A DNA stretch of 64,000 bases from Cyrtodaria siliqua (GCA_037043455.1 JAWPHD010011463.1:1-64000); one strand, 5' to 3'. Positions 21,136-32,009 are shown, numbered from the stretch's first letter. Notes: generated by a model from the sequence alone, not told the origin. A program made the numbers and translations.

Positions 21136-21520
21136 CAGTTGATGTCAGCGATGTCATTTGCTGCAAACAAGAAGAATATAGCAGGCAAATGCAGACACCG
21201 TCTGTGTGGAGTTAACTGGAGGAAAGGTTAATTCCAATTAGCAGCAAATAAGCTCTTAAGAATTGAGACAAACATAAATACCTGAAAAATTTATCCATTT
21301 AGTAGGTCAAGGTCAATCAGTATTAATGTGTGGTAGTCAAATTGAAAACTGTGTGTAAAAATGCAACTTAAATAATTCAACCCTCTGATGAAAAAAAAAT
21401 GTGTCAGTAGACTTGACAATAATAGACAAGAAGCACCAATACTGGTGCGAATTCAGGATATCTAACTTTTACCACACAAATCGAGCATGTAAAGGGGGAT
21501 AATTTTGGTAAAAGGCATAA
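21136..21520. other. Unassigned DNA
   Basis: No gene. A duplicated segment of about 51 bp (GAGTTATGGTGCTTATAACA.. to CAAAGTTT) begins just downstream at about 21522 and 21573, next to the SINE. Confidence 0.5.
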
Positions 21521-21625
21521 CAGAGTTATGGTGCTTATAACACAGATGATAAACATGTATGCATTCAAAGTTTACAGAGTTATGGTGCTTATAACACAGA
21601 TGATAAACATGTATGCATTCAAAGT

Positions 21626-21913
21626 TTTCATCATGCTGATTGAATTGGATTTTATAGTCGCACCAACAGCTAAGGTCATATGGCGACTTTCCAGCTTCAA
21701 TTGGTGGAGGAAGACCCCAGGTGCCCCTCCGGGCAATTTTCGTGCACGGGCGGGCGCCTGGGTAGAACCACCGACGTTCCGCAAGCCAGCTGGATAGCTT
21801 CCTCACATAAAGATTCTTAGGCCCCTGAGGGATCGAACCTACAGCGGTGAGGGGCAAGTGATTTCAAGTCAGAGACGTTAACCACTCGGCCACTGACGCC
21901 CCTTTCATCATGC
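21626..21913 (-). mobile_element. tRNA-derived SINE, family 1, minus copy with TSD
   Basis: Reverse copy of the element at 5589. The tail lies at 21637-21660 and the tRNA head at 21830-21902, with B box GGTTCGATCCC and A box TGGCCGAGTGG on the minus strand. Target-site duplications TTTCATCATGC lie at 21626-21636 and 21903-21913. It differs from the first copy by small changes only, so the family has been active. Longer frames through it are not proteins. Confidence 0.93.
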
Positions 21914-22099
21914 ATGCTAAGTTTCACAGTTTTCTGTCAATTTTTCCTTAATTTTTTTTTTGAATATGAATGCACATGCACATTCAAAACTTTAACCAAA
22001 CGTCTAAGTGGAAAAAGGGGGATAATTCTCATAGGCTTTTGATATCTGATTGCCCATTCAAAATTGTAATCAAATATCTTAGTAGAAAAGGTGGGGTGT

Positions 22100-22232
22100 G
22101 GGGTGTAATTCTGGTAAAACAGTACACAAATATCACGAAGGTAGCAGTAAAGTCCTTGGTATGACCCGGTTAGGGATTGAACCCACCACCTCCTGCATGC
22201 GAGGGAATGCTCTACCACTTAGCAAACAACGT
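22100..22232 (-). mobile_element. tRNA-headed SINE fragment
   Basis: On the minus strand: TGCTAAGTGGTAGAGCATTC (A-box-like) and GGTGGGTTCAATCCCTAACC (B box), then AAGGACTTTACTGCTACC. It is a tRNA-like head with a short body. Cloverleaf pairing is imperfect and SINE-type sequence follows, so it is read as a SINE and not a tRNA gene. Confidence 0.6.
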
Positions 22233-22294
22233 GGTCTCATTTTATAAAAACGGTGACGTCTCATTTTATAAAAACGGTGACCGTCTCATTTTAT
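22230..22294. repeat. 24-bp minisatellite, left part
   Basis: Three copies of GTCTCATTTTATAAAAACGG plus TGAC. The same unit resumes at 24280-24375, on the other side of the HINE-like elements. Confidence 0.85.
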
Positions 22295-23640
22295 AACAAG
22301 AGGTCAATGACCTTGAAGCTCTACTGATTGATTTTGATTTCAGGAAGTAGTCGCTACAGACTTGTTTTTTGAAAAATTATTTTTAGCCGTGGCGGCCATC
22401 TTGAATTTCCGGCCGACCTGAAATTTTGCTAGGATCAATAAGACATCAAGAGCAACATTCCTGTGAAGTTTCATGAAAATCCGTCAAGTAGTTTCACAGG
22501 AATAGTCGCTACAAGTTTTCATTATGTAACTCTAGGTAAACAAAGATGGCCGCTGACAGCTATGTTTAATGTCGAATCAAAATAATATTTGACTCTGATA
22601 ACCATCATGTCATGCTGATCATTTTACAAAAAGTCCCATATCAATATCACTTATAGTTTTCAAGACGTAGTCGCTACAAACTTCTTTTTTAAAAAATCTA
22701 ATTTTAGCTGTGGCGGCCATCTTGAATTTCTGGCCGATCTGAAATTTTGCTAGGATCAATTAAACATTAAGAGCAACATTCCGGTAAAGTTTCATGAAAA
22801 TCTGCCAAGTAGTTTCAAAGGAGTAGTCGCTACAAGTTTTTACTATATAACTCTATGTAAACAAAGATGGCTGCTCGCAGCCATGTTTAACGTTGAATCA
22901 AAACAATTTTTGACAAGGACCAACATTATGTCATGCTGATCATTTTACAAAAAGTCCAATATCAATATCACTTATAGTTTTCAAGTAGTAGTCGCTACAA
23001 ACTTGTATTTTGAAAATCTATTTTTAGCCATGGCAGCCATCTTGAATTTCCGGGCGACCTGAAATTTTGCTAGGATCAATTAGACATTAAGAGCAACATT
23101 CCTGTGAAGTTTCATGAAAATCCATCAAGTAGTTTCAGAGGAGTAGTCGCTACAAGTTTTCATCATATAACTCTATGTAAACAAAGATGGCCACTGGCAG
23201 CCATGTTTAACGTCGAATCAAAATAATGTTTGGCTCTTATAACCATCATGTCATGCTGATCATTTTACAAAAAGTCCCATATCAATATCACTTATAGTTT
23301 TCAAGACGTAGTCGCTACAAACTTCTTTTTTAAAAATCTATTTTTAGCTGTGGCGGCCATCTTGAATTTCTGGCCGATCTGAAATTTTGCTAGGATCAAT
23401 TAGACATCAAGAGCAATATTCCTGTAAAGTTTCATGAAAATCTGTCTAGTAGTTTCAAAGAAGTAGTCGCTACAAGTTTTTACTATATAACTGTATGTAA
23501 ACAAAGATGGCCTCTGGCAGCCATGTTTAACGTTGAATCAAAACGATTTTTGACAAGGACCAACATCATGTCATGCTGATCATTTTAGAAAAAGTCCCAT
23601 ATCAATATCACTTATAGTTTTCAAGAAGTAGTCTCATTTT
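22295..23640 (+). mobile_element. HINE-like element, family B, lacking 3' end
   Basis: Starts AACAAGAGGTCAATGACC then GAAGCTCTACTGAT. The core units are about 320 bp (GGCGGCCATCTTGAATTTC at about 22393, 22715, 23033, 23354), each with two AGTAGTCGCTACA segments. It stops without ACGG tract or hairpin, directly against a second family B start. Confidence 0.8.
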
Positions 23641-24276
23641 ATAACAAGAGGTCAATGACCTTGAAGCTCTACTGATTGATTTTGATTTCAGGAAGTAGTC
23701 GCTACAGACTTGTTTTTGGAAAAATTATTTTTAGCCGTGGCGGCCATCTTGAATTTCCGGCCGACCTGAAATTTTGCTAGGATCAATTAGACATCAAGAG
23801 CAACATTCCTGTGAAGTTTCATGAAAATCCGTCAAGTAGTTTCAGAGGAGTAGTTGCTACAAGTTTTCATTATATAACTCTATGTAAACAAAGATGGCCG
23901 AAAGATGGCCGCTGGCAGCCATGTTTAACGTCGAATCAAAAAGATTTTCGACAAGGACCAACATCATGTCATGCTGATCATTTTAGAAAAAGTCCCATAT
24001 CAATATCACTTATAGTTTTCATGAAGAAGTCGCTACAAACTTGTTTTTTAAAAGCCTATTTTTAGATCTGGCGGCGATCTTGAATTTTACATCAACATGA
24101 ATTTTTGCTAGGATCAACTAGACTTCATGGGCAACATTTCTGTAAAGTTTCATGATAATCCATTCAGTAGTTTCAGAGGAGAAGTCGCTACAAAAAAAGT
24201 TTACGGACAGACAGACGGACGACGGACGCCGCACCACGGCATAAGCTCTGCTGATCTCTGATCAGTAGAGCTAAAA
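23641..24276 (+). mobile_element. HINE-like element, family B, short complete copy
   Basis: Starts AACAAGAGGTCAATGACC, holds about one and a half core units, then ACGGACAGACAGACGGACG, and the 3' hairpin GCTCTGCTGATC (24245-24256), loop TCT, GATCAGTAGAGC (24260-24271), ending CTAAAAA. It follows the previous copy head-to-tail and is preceded by the same GTCTCATTTTAT flank, which suggests tandem duplication or unequal exchange. Confidence 0.85.
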
Positions 24277-24279
24277 AAT

Positions 24280-24375
24280 GGTGACCTCATTAAAAAAAAA
24301 ACGTGACCGTCTCAATTTAGAAAAACGGTGACCATCTCATTTTATAAAAACGGTGACCATCTCATTTTACAAAAG
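24280..24375. repeat. 24-bp minisatellite, right part
   Basis: About four imperfect copies of ACGGTGACCATCTCATTTTA with A-rich spacers; continuation of the array at 22230. Confidence 0.8.
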
Positions 24376-24835
24376 AGTGCACAAATGATGTTGTCTAGCT
24401 GTGGTGATCATTTGTGCCCAGTTTTCTTAAAATCCCTCCATGGACTTATCGAGTTATTGATCGGACATGACCGGATGGATGGACGGTCAGATGGACAGAC
24501 GGACATCAAAGAATTGAATATAAATATGTTAAATACAGACTTACTGAATACTGAAATGCAATCTCCTCCTCCATGCATACTAATGCTATATGCAGGGGCT
24601 GTAATTTCCACTTAATGACAATTTATGGTAAATTAATGTTTTACAAAGATGAACAATCTACAGAGATTTCCAGGAAAATACAGCTTGTATTAAAGTTTAA
24701 ATTACTAAATCAATAAAATCAATGTAAATGTCAGAAACAGCATAAAGCGTTATTTTTAGTTACAGTTTATCTGTATAGAGTAATGTTTAGTGTGTTTTCA
24801 TGCCAAATTTTATTTTAAAAATGCCTTATTAAGCG
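24376..24835. other. HINE 3'-like trace, then unassigned DNA
   Basis: 24400-24510 has AGTTATTGATCGGACATGAC and ATGGACAGACGGACATC, which resemble the core end and microsatellite of family H (50450-50520), but no 3' hairpin is found. The rest is AT-rich with no feature. Confidence 0.4.
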
Positions 24836-24837
24836 AA

Positions 24838-25000
24838 ATAAAATTATGTGTGGTTCCAGTTTACTGACCGTTTTTAGGGGCCGACCTTAAACATTCTATG
24901 CCAGTTTTTTGGGGGGTTTTTATTTCGTTTTATGTCTTTTTCTTTTTTCTATCTGTTCTGTATCCGACGATATCAACAAATATATATATACGGTATTTAA
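24838..25000. mobile_element. MITE fragment related to 30538-30871
   Basis: ATTATGTGTGGTTCCAG and ACTGACCGTTTTTAGGGGCC followed by GACCTTAAACATT resemble one terminal half of the 30538 element. The other end is missing. Confidence 0.5.
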
Positions 25001-25002
25001 AA

Positions 25003-25182
25003 AACAAGAGGCCCATGAGGGCCTGTGGATGCTCTACTGGCTAAACGGCCCTTATATCAAGGACTGTCAACAAAAAATTCCCATCAGTACTTCTTTTAAA
25101 ACATTGCAAAAACAACAGGGCTATGATGGCCTTAGATCGCTCAATAAGCAATAAGTCTGCTGTGTCTAGTCTGGCATGAGTA
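25003..25182 (+). mobile_element. HINE-like element, family A/C, 5' end
   Basis: AACAAGAGGCCCATGAGGGC then GATGCTCTACTGGCTAAACG marks a 5' end of the family also seen at 17438. It runs about 180 bp before meeting an inverted relative at 25183. It lacks a 3' end. Confidence 0.7.
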
Positions 25183-25900
25183 TTTTTTAGCTCTACTGGC
25201 CGTCGTCCGTCCGTCGTCCATTAACTTTTGCCTTGTGAACACTCTAGGGCCTACATTATTAATCGCATCTTTATGAAACTTTGTCAGTGTCTTTATATCA
25301 ATAAAGGCTCGGACAAGTTCGAAAACCAGCCAGATCGAATTAGTTTCACCGGAGTTATGGCCCTTGTTTTGCTGAAAAATGCCTATTAAGCATGTGAACA
25401 CTCTAGCACCTTCATTTACTATTTGATCTTTACCAAACTTGCAGAGATTGTTAATACCAATGAAAGCTTGGACAAGTTCGAAAACCAGCTAAATTGGGTC
25501 AGTAACTCCAGAGTTATGGCCCTTGTTTTCCTGAAAAATGCCATTTTCTGCCTTGTGAACACTTTAGCACCTTCATGTATTATTTGATCTTTACCAAACT
25601 TGCACAGATGGTTAATATCAATGAAAGTTCGGACAAGTTCGAAAACCAGCCAAATCGGATCAGTAACACCAGAGTTATGGCCCTTGTTTTTTCTGATGCA
25701 ATTTTCTGTCTTGTGAACACTCCAGCACCTTCACCAAGCTTGCATAGATTGTTAATAGCAATGAAATCTTGGACGAGTTCGAAAAACAGAAACATCGGAG
25801 TATTTATGACGGAGTTATGGCCCTTGTCTTTGCTAAAATATGCCCTTTTCTGCCTTGTGAACACTCTAGCACCTTCAGTTATTATTTGATCCTTAATACC
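25183..25900 (-). mobile_element. HINE-like element, family C, inverted
   Basis: Read from the minus strand this ends in ACGG-type repeats and GGCCAGTAGAGCTAAAAA, the family 3' end, but the second hairpin arm is missing. The core is four units of about 145-160 bp, each with (plus strand) GAGTTATGGCCCTTGTTTT, CCTTGTGAACACTCTAGCAC and GGACAAGTTCGAAAACCAGC. It meets the 25003 element head-to-head and is interrupted at about 25905 by a SINE. Confidence 0.8.
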
Positions 25901-25907
25901 AATTTTC

Positions 25908-26104
25908 TGTGGAGCGCTGTGGTCTAGTGGTAGAGCGTTGGACCCACGATCCAGAAGTCATGGGTTCGATTTCCGCCATTGCCACATGCGTTGTGTCCCT
26001 GAGCAAGACACTTTATCTGCATTGCTTAGTACTGGTTCTACCCAAGACATCGTAAGTGATTCAAATAAGTTCATAGAGCTTTCGTTACAATTGATGTAAA
26101 ATAA
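25908..26104 (+). mobile_element. tRNA-derived SINE, family 2
   Basis: The tRNA-like head has an A box TGGTCTAGTGG (25920-25930) and B box GGGTTCGATTTCC (25962-25974). The body has CCCTGAGCAAGACACTTTAT and TAGTACTGGTTCTACCC, and the tail TGATGTAAAATAAAAAAG. A relative with TSD lies at 49068-49277. Confidence 0.85.
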
Positions 26105-26117
26105 AAAAGTTTAAATA

Positions 26118-26219
26118 CCATTTTTTTTTATTTTTTTTTTATATTTTGTCATTTTTATTTTATTTATTATTTGATTTATGTTGTAATATTTTTTGTTTTA
26201 ATTTTTCTTTTTCTTTTAT

Positions 26220-26253
<34 letters not shown>

Positions 26254-26255
26254 GT
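26118..26255. repeat. T-rich low-complexity tract
   Basis: Long T runs with TTTA and TTC interruptions, including an uninterrupted run near 26227-26253. Confidence 0.9.
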
Positions 26256-26760
26256 GATGGATTTCACGAAACTTAGCAGGAAGCATTGGTATGATTATTT
26301 AGTTGTGCCTCATAATTGCGATTTTTTTCAGCTTCGTTGATTTTTGACGGCCCCTTGACATTTTTACTTGTCGGAACTACTCCTCCTAAACACCTTGTTG
26401 AATTTCGAGGAAACTTGGCAGAAAGCATCGGTAAGATGTCTAGTTGTGCATATCGCGCTTTTGTTCCAGTTCACTGATTCTTGACGGAGTTATGGCCCTT
26501 ATTCATTTTTACTTTAAATTTCTTATCGGTGCTACTCCTCCTAAACGGCTTTTTGGATTTCTACGAAATTTGGCAGAAAATCTCGGTATGATTTCTAGTT
26601 GTGCAAATCGCGGTATAGCAATGAAATATTGGACAATTTCGAAAACCAGCTAGATCTTGTTAGATCAAGCTGTTTAGGAGGAGTAGCGAAAGTAAAAATG
26701 TCAAAGGGCCATAACTCCGTAAAAAATTGTGGTGATTTACCAGGCATAGACATGTAATGC
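26256..26760. mobile_element. HINE core fragment with two units
   Basis: Two units of about 180 bp with GCTACTCCTCCTAAACGGC-like and GTATGATTTCTAGTTGTGC segments, plus GAGTTATGGCCCTTATTCA. At 26640-26735 GTTTAGGAGGAGTAGCGAAA and GGGCCATAACTCCG are the same words inverted. No terminal hairpin. Confidence 0.6.
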
Positions 26761-26847
26761 ACGTTATAATGAGGGAAGTAATATGAAACAATAGTTGTAA
26801 GGCCTAATGTGGCAAATAAGCGAAATAGTGTGAAATACATACAGGTA

Positions 26848-27409
26848 CAGTGCTTTGGGGTGTATAGAATCATTGGTAGTAAAGAATCATTTCTTGTTTA
26901 AATTCAATTTTATCAGCTCATATATTTTAGATTATTTTAAAACTTTCCAGTCTTGAATATATATCATATAAGAATACATTTATTCAACGGTGAAATTATT
27001 TGGGACATTTTTCCATGCAAAATATATCACTACGTGCAACACCTCTCAGAAAAAATGATTCTATACTGCCTGAATGAAGTGTGTTTTTGAAATGAAAAAA
27101 TCATACTGTCACAATAAACTCAGAAATATATATTTGCTGTTTTAATAAATATTAGGGACAAAAGTCAAAATGCAATCATCAATAAAGGTAACTTGTTGAA
27201 GTTTGGCACTTTTAATGATAAAATGAAATTATGTAAATATTGGTGCAAAAACACCTATTAAAAAATCACAGTTTAAGGACAATAATATTAGAAATTATGC
27301 TATCATACAACTAAAAGGGTAAATCTAAATCAGAAATTAAATAAACATTTTCCTTTCATTTTACAATTAGACGTTTAACCCAAGTGATTCTATACCACCC
27401 AAAGCACTG
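26848..27409. mobile_element. TA-flanked MITE, Tc1/mariner type
   Basis: 562 bp between TA duplications (26846-26847, 27410-27411). TIRs of about 30 bp: CAGTGCTTTGGGGTGTATAG at the left and, inverted, CAGTGCTTTGGGTGGTATAG at the right. CAGTG ends with a TA target fit the Tc1/mariner superfamily. No transposase inside. Confidence 0.85.
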
Positions 27410-27411
27410 TA

Positions 27412-27890
27412 TTTGTCATGATTTAGCCTATGTATAATATACATGAACCTATATGTTCAGTAGTATTAAGAATGAATGGTATGGGAAATGCATAATTGTC
27501 ATGATTTATGTACAATGTACAGGTTAATATGACAAATAAATGCTATAAACAATAATGAAACATTTAATGAGTGAATGGCAAAATTGTCATGGTATATGTA
27601 TTTATCGGTGAAGAAATATGAAAAATGTGTGGTATTGTGTATAAATCGCCAAATACGTGAAATGAATAATTTTCATGATTGTCGAGAAAGAGAAATCGCT
27701 CGCATGGAAACTGGGGAAAGCAAAATATGCACTGGGAAATGGGGAGAAAAAGCTCCCAAGAAATCCGTAAAAAAGATGAGAAATTGCTCGTATGAAAACA
27801 TGTGCATGCTGATGCACCATCACGGAAAATGGGAAAGCCAGTAAACACCAGGAAAAGCTGGGAACAAACAACGGGAAAAACTAAGAAAGC
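27412..27890. other. Unassigned DNA with short local repeats
   Basis: GTCATGATTTA and TATGGGAAATGCATAATT-like words recur in 27415-27600. Several open frames pass through 27564-27871 on both strands, but none resembles a known protein. Confidence 0.4.
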
Positions 27891-27892
27891 CA

Positions 27893-28075
27893 GTGAATCA
27901 CCGGGAAATCCGGAAGGCTAAGATAATGTTGACGAAAGCAGATCCCTGGGAGGACAAGCTCCCGCGCTTAACCAAACTTGAGCTGCTCATATCGGTGCCA
28001 CTAAATGACACTGTCCAGCTTCTCAGCCACCACCTTTTGAACTGCCCTGCTGATCATGCCGAAGGGAGGATATAA
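27893..28075 (+). CDS. Unrecognised 60-codon ORF
   Basis: Opens MNHREIRKAKIMLTKADP and ends NCPADHAEGRI. The segment is less AT-rich than its surroundings and Leu-rich in the middle. No family recognised; it may be an exon, a repeat relic or chance. Confidence 0.2.
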   Translation: MNHREIRKAKIMLTKADPWEDKLPRLTKLELLISVPLNDTVQLLSHHLLNCPADHAEGRI

Positions 28076-28166
28076 ATAGCATACTATATTCTTCCATGAC
28101 AAAGTAAAAGCATCAATTGCTACTGCCTATATATTTAAAGTAAATGATTGTGTTTAGTTCTAAAAT

Positions 28167-28490
28167 CTCATGAGAAACTAAGTTACACCAGTTCGATAAA
28201 ATTGTATAATAAATCAAGATAATTGAAGATTGATTATAATTTTGTTGAACTGGTGATAACTTAGATTTCACATGCCCACACTAGTAGTACGAAGGTACTG
28301 ACATGCGTAATTTATTACGTGCAAGTCACTGGCCAAGGCACCCTGGATATAAACACAATCATAACTTCTCTAAAGAATGACCTTGACCTTTCAAAGCCGT
28401 TCTCTCATGTGAAACCTAAGTTATCACCAGTTCGACAAAATTATTATAATTAATCTTCAATTAATCTCGATTAATTATACAATTAAATAT
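28167..28490. mobile_element. TIR MITE with an extra arm
   Basis: A 225-bp element at 28232-28456 has TIRs of about 45 bp (GATTATAATTTTGTTGAACT, GGTGATAACTTAG.., inverted at the right). To the left (28167-28230) a third, inverted arm (CATGAGAAACTAAGTTACACC) makes a long foldback with the left TIR. Either a duplicated end or two overlapping copies. Confidence 0.75.
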
Positions 28491-28604
28491 CATCACTAAT
28501 TAAGGCTGCGAGCCTGTGAGAGCCAAGAAGAATACAGATCTCAAAAGATTAAGGAGAAAATCTTTATAGCAGATTTATTTTGTGGATGAACAAAAATTAA
28601 TCAG

Positions 28605-29010
28605 GGGTAGACATTAACATTTTTAGTTAACTTCTAGCCCAACTACTAGAGCACTGAACGTCTATTTTAATTCAGTTTTAAATCCATTTCAAAGGTTTCT
28701 CCATATTACTTAAATCCAAGCGCATAAAGCATCTCAATGAAGACTTTGCTAAAAAAAAAAAATAAATAGAGAACACTCTATTTGATTACTGAGGCAATTA
28801 TTGTTAACCATGTCCTATAGGCATTTATTGAAACTATTTTTTTTAAAAGGTTAGAAAGTGCTGTCACTACACAAGCTTTCGATATATAATTTATTTCTTA
28901 TCTGAACAGTTTTTTTACTAGCCCATCTGACTACCCAAGACACAAACATTTGGTAGCCTGGCAGCATTTTACTAGCCTCGGGCTACCGGACTAGTGTTAA
29001 TTTCGAGCCC
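28605..29010. mobile_element. Candidate MITE with weak TIRs
   Basis: The left end GGGGTAGACATTAACATTTT and the right end GACTAGTGTTAATTTCGAGCCC (split as ACTAGTGTTAATTTC) form an imperfect inverted pair. CTTCTAGCCCAACTACTAG and TTTTACTAGCCTCGGGCTAC lie subterminally. A similar end is seen at 8593. Confidence 0.45.
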
Positions 29011-29117
29011 AAATAATTTCCTAAGTGCCTGCATTAAATAATTACGATACCATCACCAAGGCAATATGATTGGAGTATGCTGCCGTCTGTACAAGCATGC
29101 CAAGATCATAGGTCATT

Positions 29118-29262
29118 CTAGGTCACATACAACTTAGTAGCGGTTTTAAATATATTTTCTCTCTGGGACTATCAAGAAATGTTCATAAGCTGTTCAAGTT
29201 AAATTTGTTAATTGATAATACTACAAAAAGGGTGGCCATTCATCTTTTAAAAAAAAAAAGGG
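29118..29262. repeat. Dispersed repeat shared with 57685-57815
   Basis: TAGCGGTTTTAAATATATTT, GGGACTATCAAGAAATGTTC and CTACAAAAAGGGTGGCCATT occur in the same order at 57690-57805. A flanking piece is inverted: AAAAATAAGTATTATTTGC (about 29369-29388) is the reverse complement of sequence at about 57660-57678. Confidence 0.8.
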
Positions 29263-29459
29263 AAAAAAAAGAGAAAGATCTTCAAAATTCAATACATTAA
29301 AAAAATACATGGAATTGAGTTTAACCAACTTGTTACATGTCATTGTCCTGAAGCGTTTCGTTCATTAAAAATAAGTATTATTTGCATGATGTAGATACTA
29401 CTTTCCATGAACCATGTTTGATTGGTATATTCTACATGGTTTCTGATAACTCTGTTGAA

Positions 29460-29945
29460 AGTAAACTAGAAATGTGCCCATAGGACACAATGACCCCGTT
29501 CACATTAATGGGACTGACAAAATACTGCAAACAGTTCTATTTTATACACAATTTGACTAAGCTTGCAAAAGATTGGATAACCTAACATTACAACACCATT
29601 ACACAGACTCCATTTTAATTTAGCACTCTCTCCTGCTCCACAGAATTCCAGCAATTTCCGTGCTAAAGCTTTATACAATTAATTTAAGAGAGACATTAAA
29701 TTCTGTTGTTAACTGAAGTTCTCTTTTCGCTGCATAGGGATATATCTGGGCTAATTAAAGCTCAATGACGTCACTACTGTGTAAACCTTTCAATACGATG
29801 TCCGACATAATAAACCTATACTTTTGTACATATAACGTGTAACTAATAAACTGTTTGTCTGAAATCAGAGAAACGTTTCAATTTATTTATAGAACATACT
29901 ATATCTAAAATCGAGCCCTATTTGAAGAGATTAGCAAACTGCAAA
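29460..29945. other. Unassigned DNA, HINE-like trace
   Basis: AACTAGAAATGTGCCCATAGG and ACACAATTTGACTAAGCTTGC resemble starts and cores of HINE-like elements elsewhere, but no 3' end is present. The rest is AT-rich with no gene. Confidence 0.35.
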
Positions 29946-29948
29946 CTA

Positions 29949-30240
29949 CCGTATAATCCCTAATAAAAGTCTCTCCCCTAATAAACGCTCCCCCTTCCCC
30001 CCACCTCCCCCCACCACCCCCCCCCCCCCCCCCCCCCCTTTTTTTTGCAGAAATGTTTTGTTTTTTTAATTTACCAAAAAAAGCAAGTTAATCTGTTTCA
30101 TTCTCAATGGAACACACAAAATCACTAGAAAACTTAATTCCGATGCATTTATTGATTGACATGCGGACTTTGGTCTCAAATAAAGCCCCTCTTTTCAAAA
30201 ATGTTACACCCCCAGGGGGCGTTTATTAGGGATTATACGG
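29949..30240. mobile_element. C-rich TA MITE
   Basis: 292 bp between TA dinucleotides (29947-29948, 30241-30242). TIRs CCGTATAATCCCTAATAAA at both ends. The left half contains a long poly-C run (30003-30038), the right CCCCCAGGGGGCG. Related ends occur at 52230-52310 and 62756-63300. Confidence 0.88.
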
Positions 30241-30242
30241 TA

Positions 30243-30535
30243 AGTATAATCAATAAAAGTCGGTTGTGTGTTTAAGGATTTCGGAAAAAATGGAGGACTT
30301 TTGGTAAGAAAATCATTCTCTTTTTAGCGGACATTTTGAATTAGCGCACGGACAATGTCTGCTAATGGCGCTAAACAAACATTTCTTATAGTATAGATAT
30401 ATATATAGACTATCACTAGAAAATTATTAGTCTTATTTTTTTTCATTGAAAGGCATCCCTTCTGTGGATATGTCATATTCCCAGGATCACACCTCTAACC
30501 CCTTCTGTGAGATCCTGCAGATATGGCATGTCCAC
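30243..30535. other. Unassigned DNA
   Basis: No gene or complete repeat recognised. Confidence 0.4.
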
Positions 30536-30537
30536 TC

Positions 30538-30871
30538 AGGCCTAAAAAAAAAACATGTGTGTTTCCGGTTTCCCGACCGACCCTACTTTATCACCGCCGA
30601 CCCTAAATATTTTTAGCGAAAAAAAAAAAAATGAAAAAAAAAAAGAAAAGATTTTTTTTTAATCAAATGATAATTGTATTAGCCAGAGTTGCTATAAGCA
30701 TCTAATCTGGATTGCAAAGGTTATCAAAAAGTTGCCTTAGTACAAAAATGGCATAATATATGCGAACAATATATATAAAAAAATATCTAAAAAAATAACT
30801 TTTTCCTACCTACCTACCCTAACTTTTTGACAGGGTGAAACCAGAAACACACATCTTTTTCTTTTAGGCCT
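30538..30871. mobile_element. TIR MITE with A-rich centre
   Basis: The ends AGGCCTAAAA and TTTTAGGCCT are inverted, with subterminal GTGTGTTTCCGGTTTC / GAAACCAGAAACACAC and GACCGACCCTA. The centre is A-rich. Partial copies lie at 24838-25000 and 49916-50095. Confidence 0.8.
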
Positions 30872-30972
30872 CAGTTGATACTAGCTTCCACCAGGTGGGG
30901 GTGATTACTTCACACCTGTAGTTGCATCATTAACATGCTAAATTTAGTTAATTTTAGTATTGGTCTATTATA

Positions 30973-31132
30973 CTTACGACAACATTACAAATGCAATTAC
31001 TCAACTTGCTCTAATCCACGAGTGGAAAAAACTTCCCCAAATTCCCTTCCCGGGACCACGGCCGACAAGGGAGCCGCTAATTGGTTACCCATTAACCTCC
31101 AGAATCAGAACGAGGCTTACTTCCTATTTTCC
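30973..31132 (+). repeat. DIRS inverted terminal repeat (3' side of element)
   Basis: 160 bp from CTTACGACAACATTACAAAT to CTTCCTATTTTCC; matches the reverse complement of 37334-37493 with no difference that I could see. The outer 38 bp to 30935 is unique to this end, as in DIRS1. Confidence 0.95.
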
Positions 31133-31163
31133 GCCAATTCTAATTAAGGAGGGGTGGGTAGTA

Positions 31164-31254
31164 TAATGTTGTCGTAAGTATAATAGACCAATACTAAAAT
31201 TAACTAAATTTAGCATATTGGTATATTGATATCTTACGACAACATTACAAATGC
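31164..31254. repeat. DIRS internal complementary region
   Basis: 31164-31216 is the reverse complement of 30935-30987 (left end), and 31217-31254 that of 37472-37509 (right end). They abut as TTTAGCAT/ATTGGTAT. This is the template thought to splint the ends during circle formation, and it fixes both element boundaries to the base. Confidence 0.95.
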
Positions 31255-32009
31255 GACTTTAACAAAATTATTTGGGGTGGAATAAGTAGCCCGTTATGAT
31301 AAGTTAGAATATATCAAGGGAATTTAAACAAATTGAAACAGGCAACAGGGAATGATCGAAATCTGCTATAATCAAAGAATTAGAGCAGATTAGAACATAA
31401 ACACAAAACTAACTAACACTCACCCCTGTATGCTAGGGTCCTGCCCGGTTGTCGATACACATGTAGGAGGAGACCCCTATGTATTTCAAGAAGCGAAGGC
31501 GAACAAGCATGGTGAATGTGGCACATACGTCAAATTCACAAACAGAAGGAGTCTTATAATACGCCTGTAGCTGACCCGAAGGTATAACATGTAGACTCTG
31601 GTACCGTAAAACAGTCCGTCTGTCAAGTAAGTCAAGTAAGTCAAGACAATTAAGTCCAGCACCATTGAAAAATCGACAATTTCAAGCATATCTAAAAAAG
31701 GGCGAATATTGCTTGTATTAATTCGATTGTTTTTAGAAACCAGTATCAATAAATCCCAATTAGATACTTGCATAAACAGTTTTAAGTTTCATATAAAGAA
31801 CTGTAAATGTAATAAAGCTATAAACCCAAAGTAACATATAACTGTGTGAAAATAGGTAAAACAAAAAACAACATGCATATGGCAAAAATAACCCGCCATA
31901 AACGGTAACAATATTTGGTAAGGCTAGTACTAGCAACACATGCATCTGTTACTAATACTTATAGTAATGTGGTTCGAAACCCCGGACGTTAGTGACTGAC
32001 AGTAATGAT
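31255..32009 (-). other. DIRS 3' untranslated region
   Basis: About 750 bp between the recombinase stop and the ICR. Contains TCAAGTAAG repeats near 31620-31650 and no convincing coding frame. Confidence 0.7.

Noticed and set aside
20939..21188. His/Ser-rich ORFs on the minus strand
   Set aside because: Pure translation of the GAT-type microsatellite.
21462..21857. 131-codon minus-strand ORF, with a similar one at 5634-5963
   Set aside because: Both are the family 1 SINE read through; TSDs and tRNA boxes identify the element.
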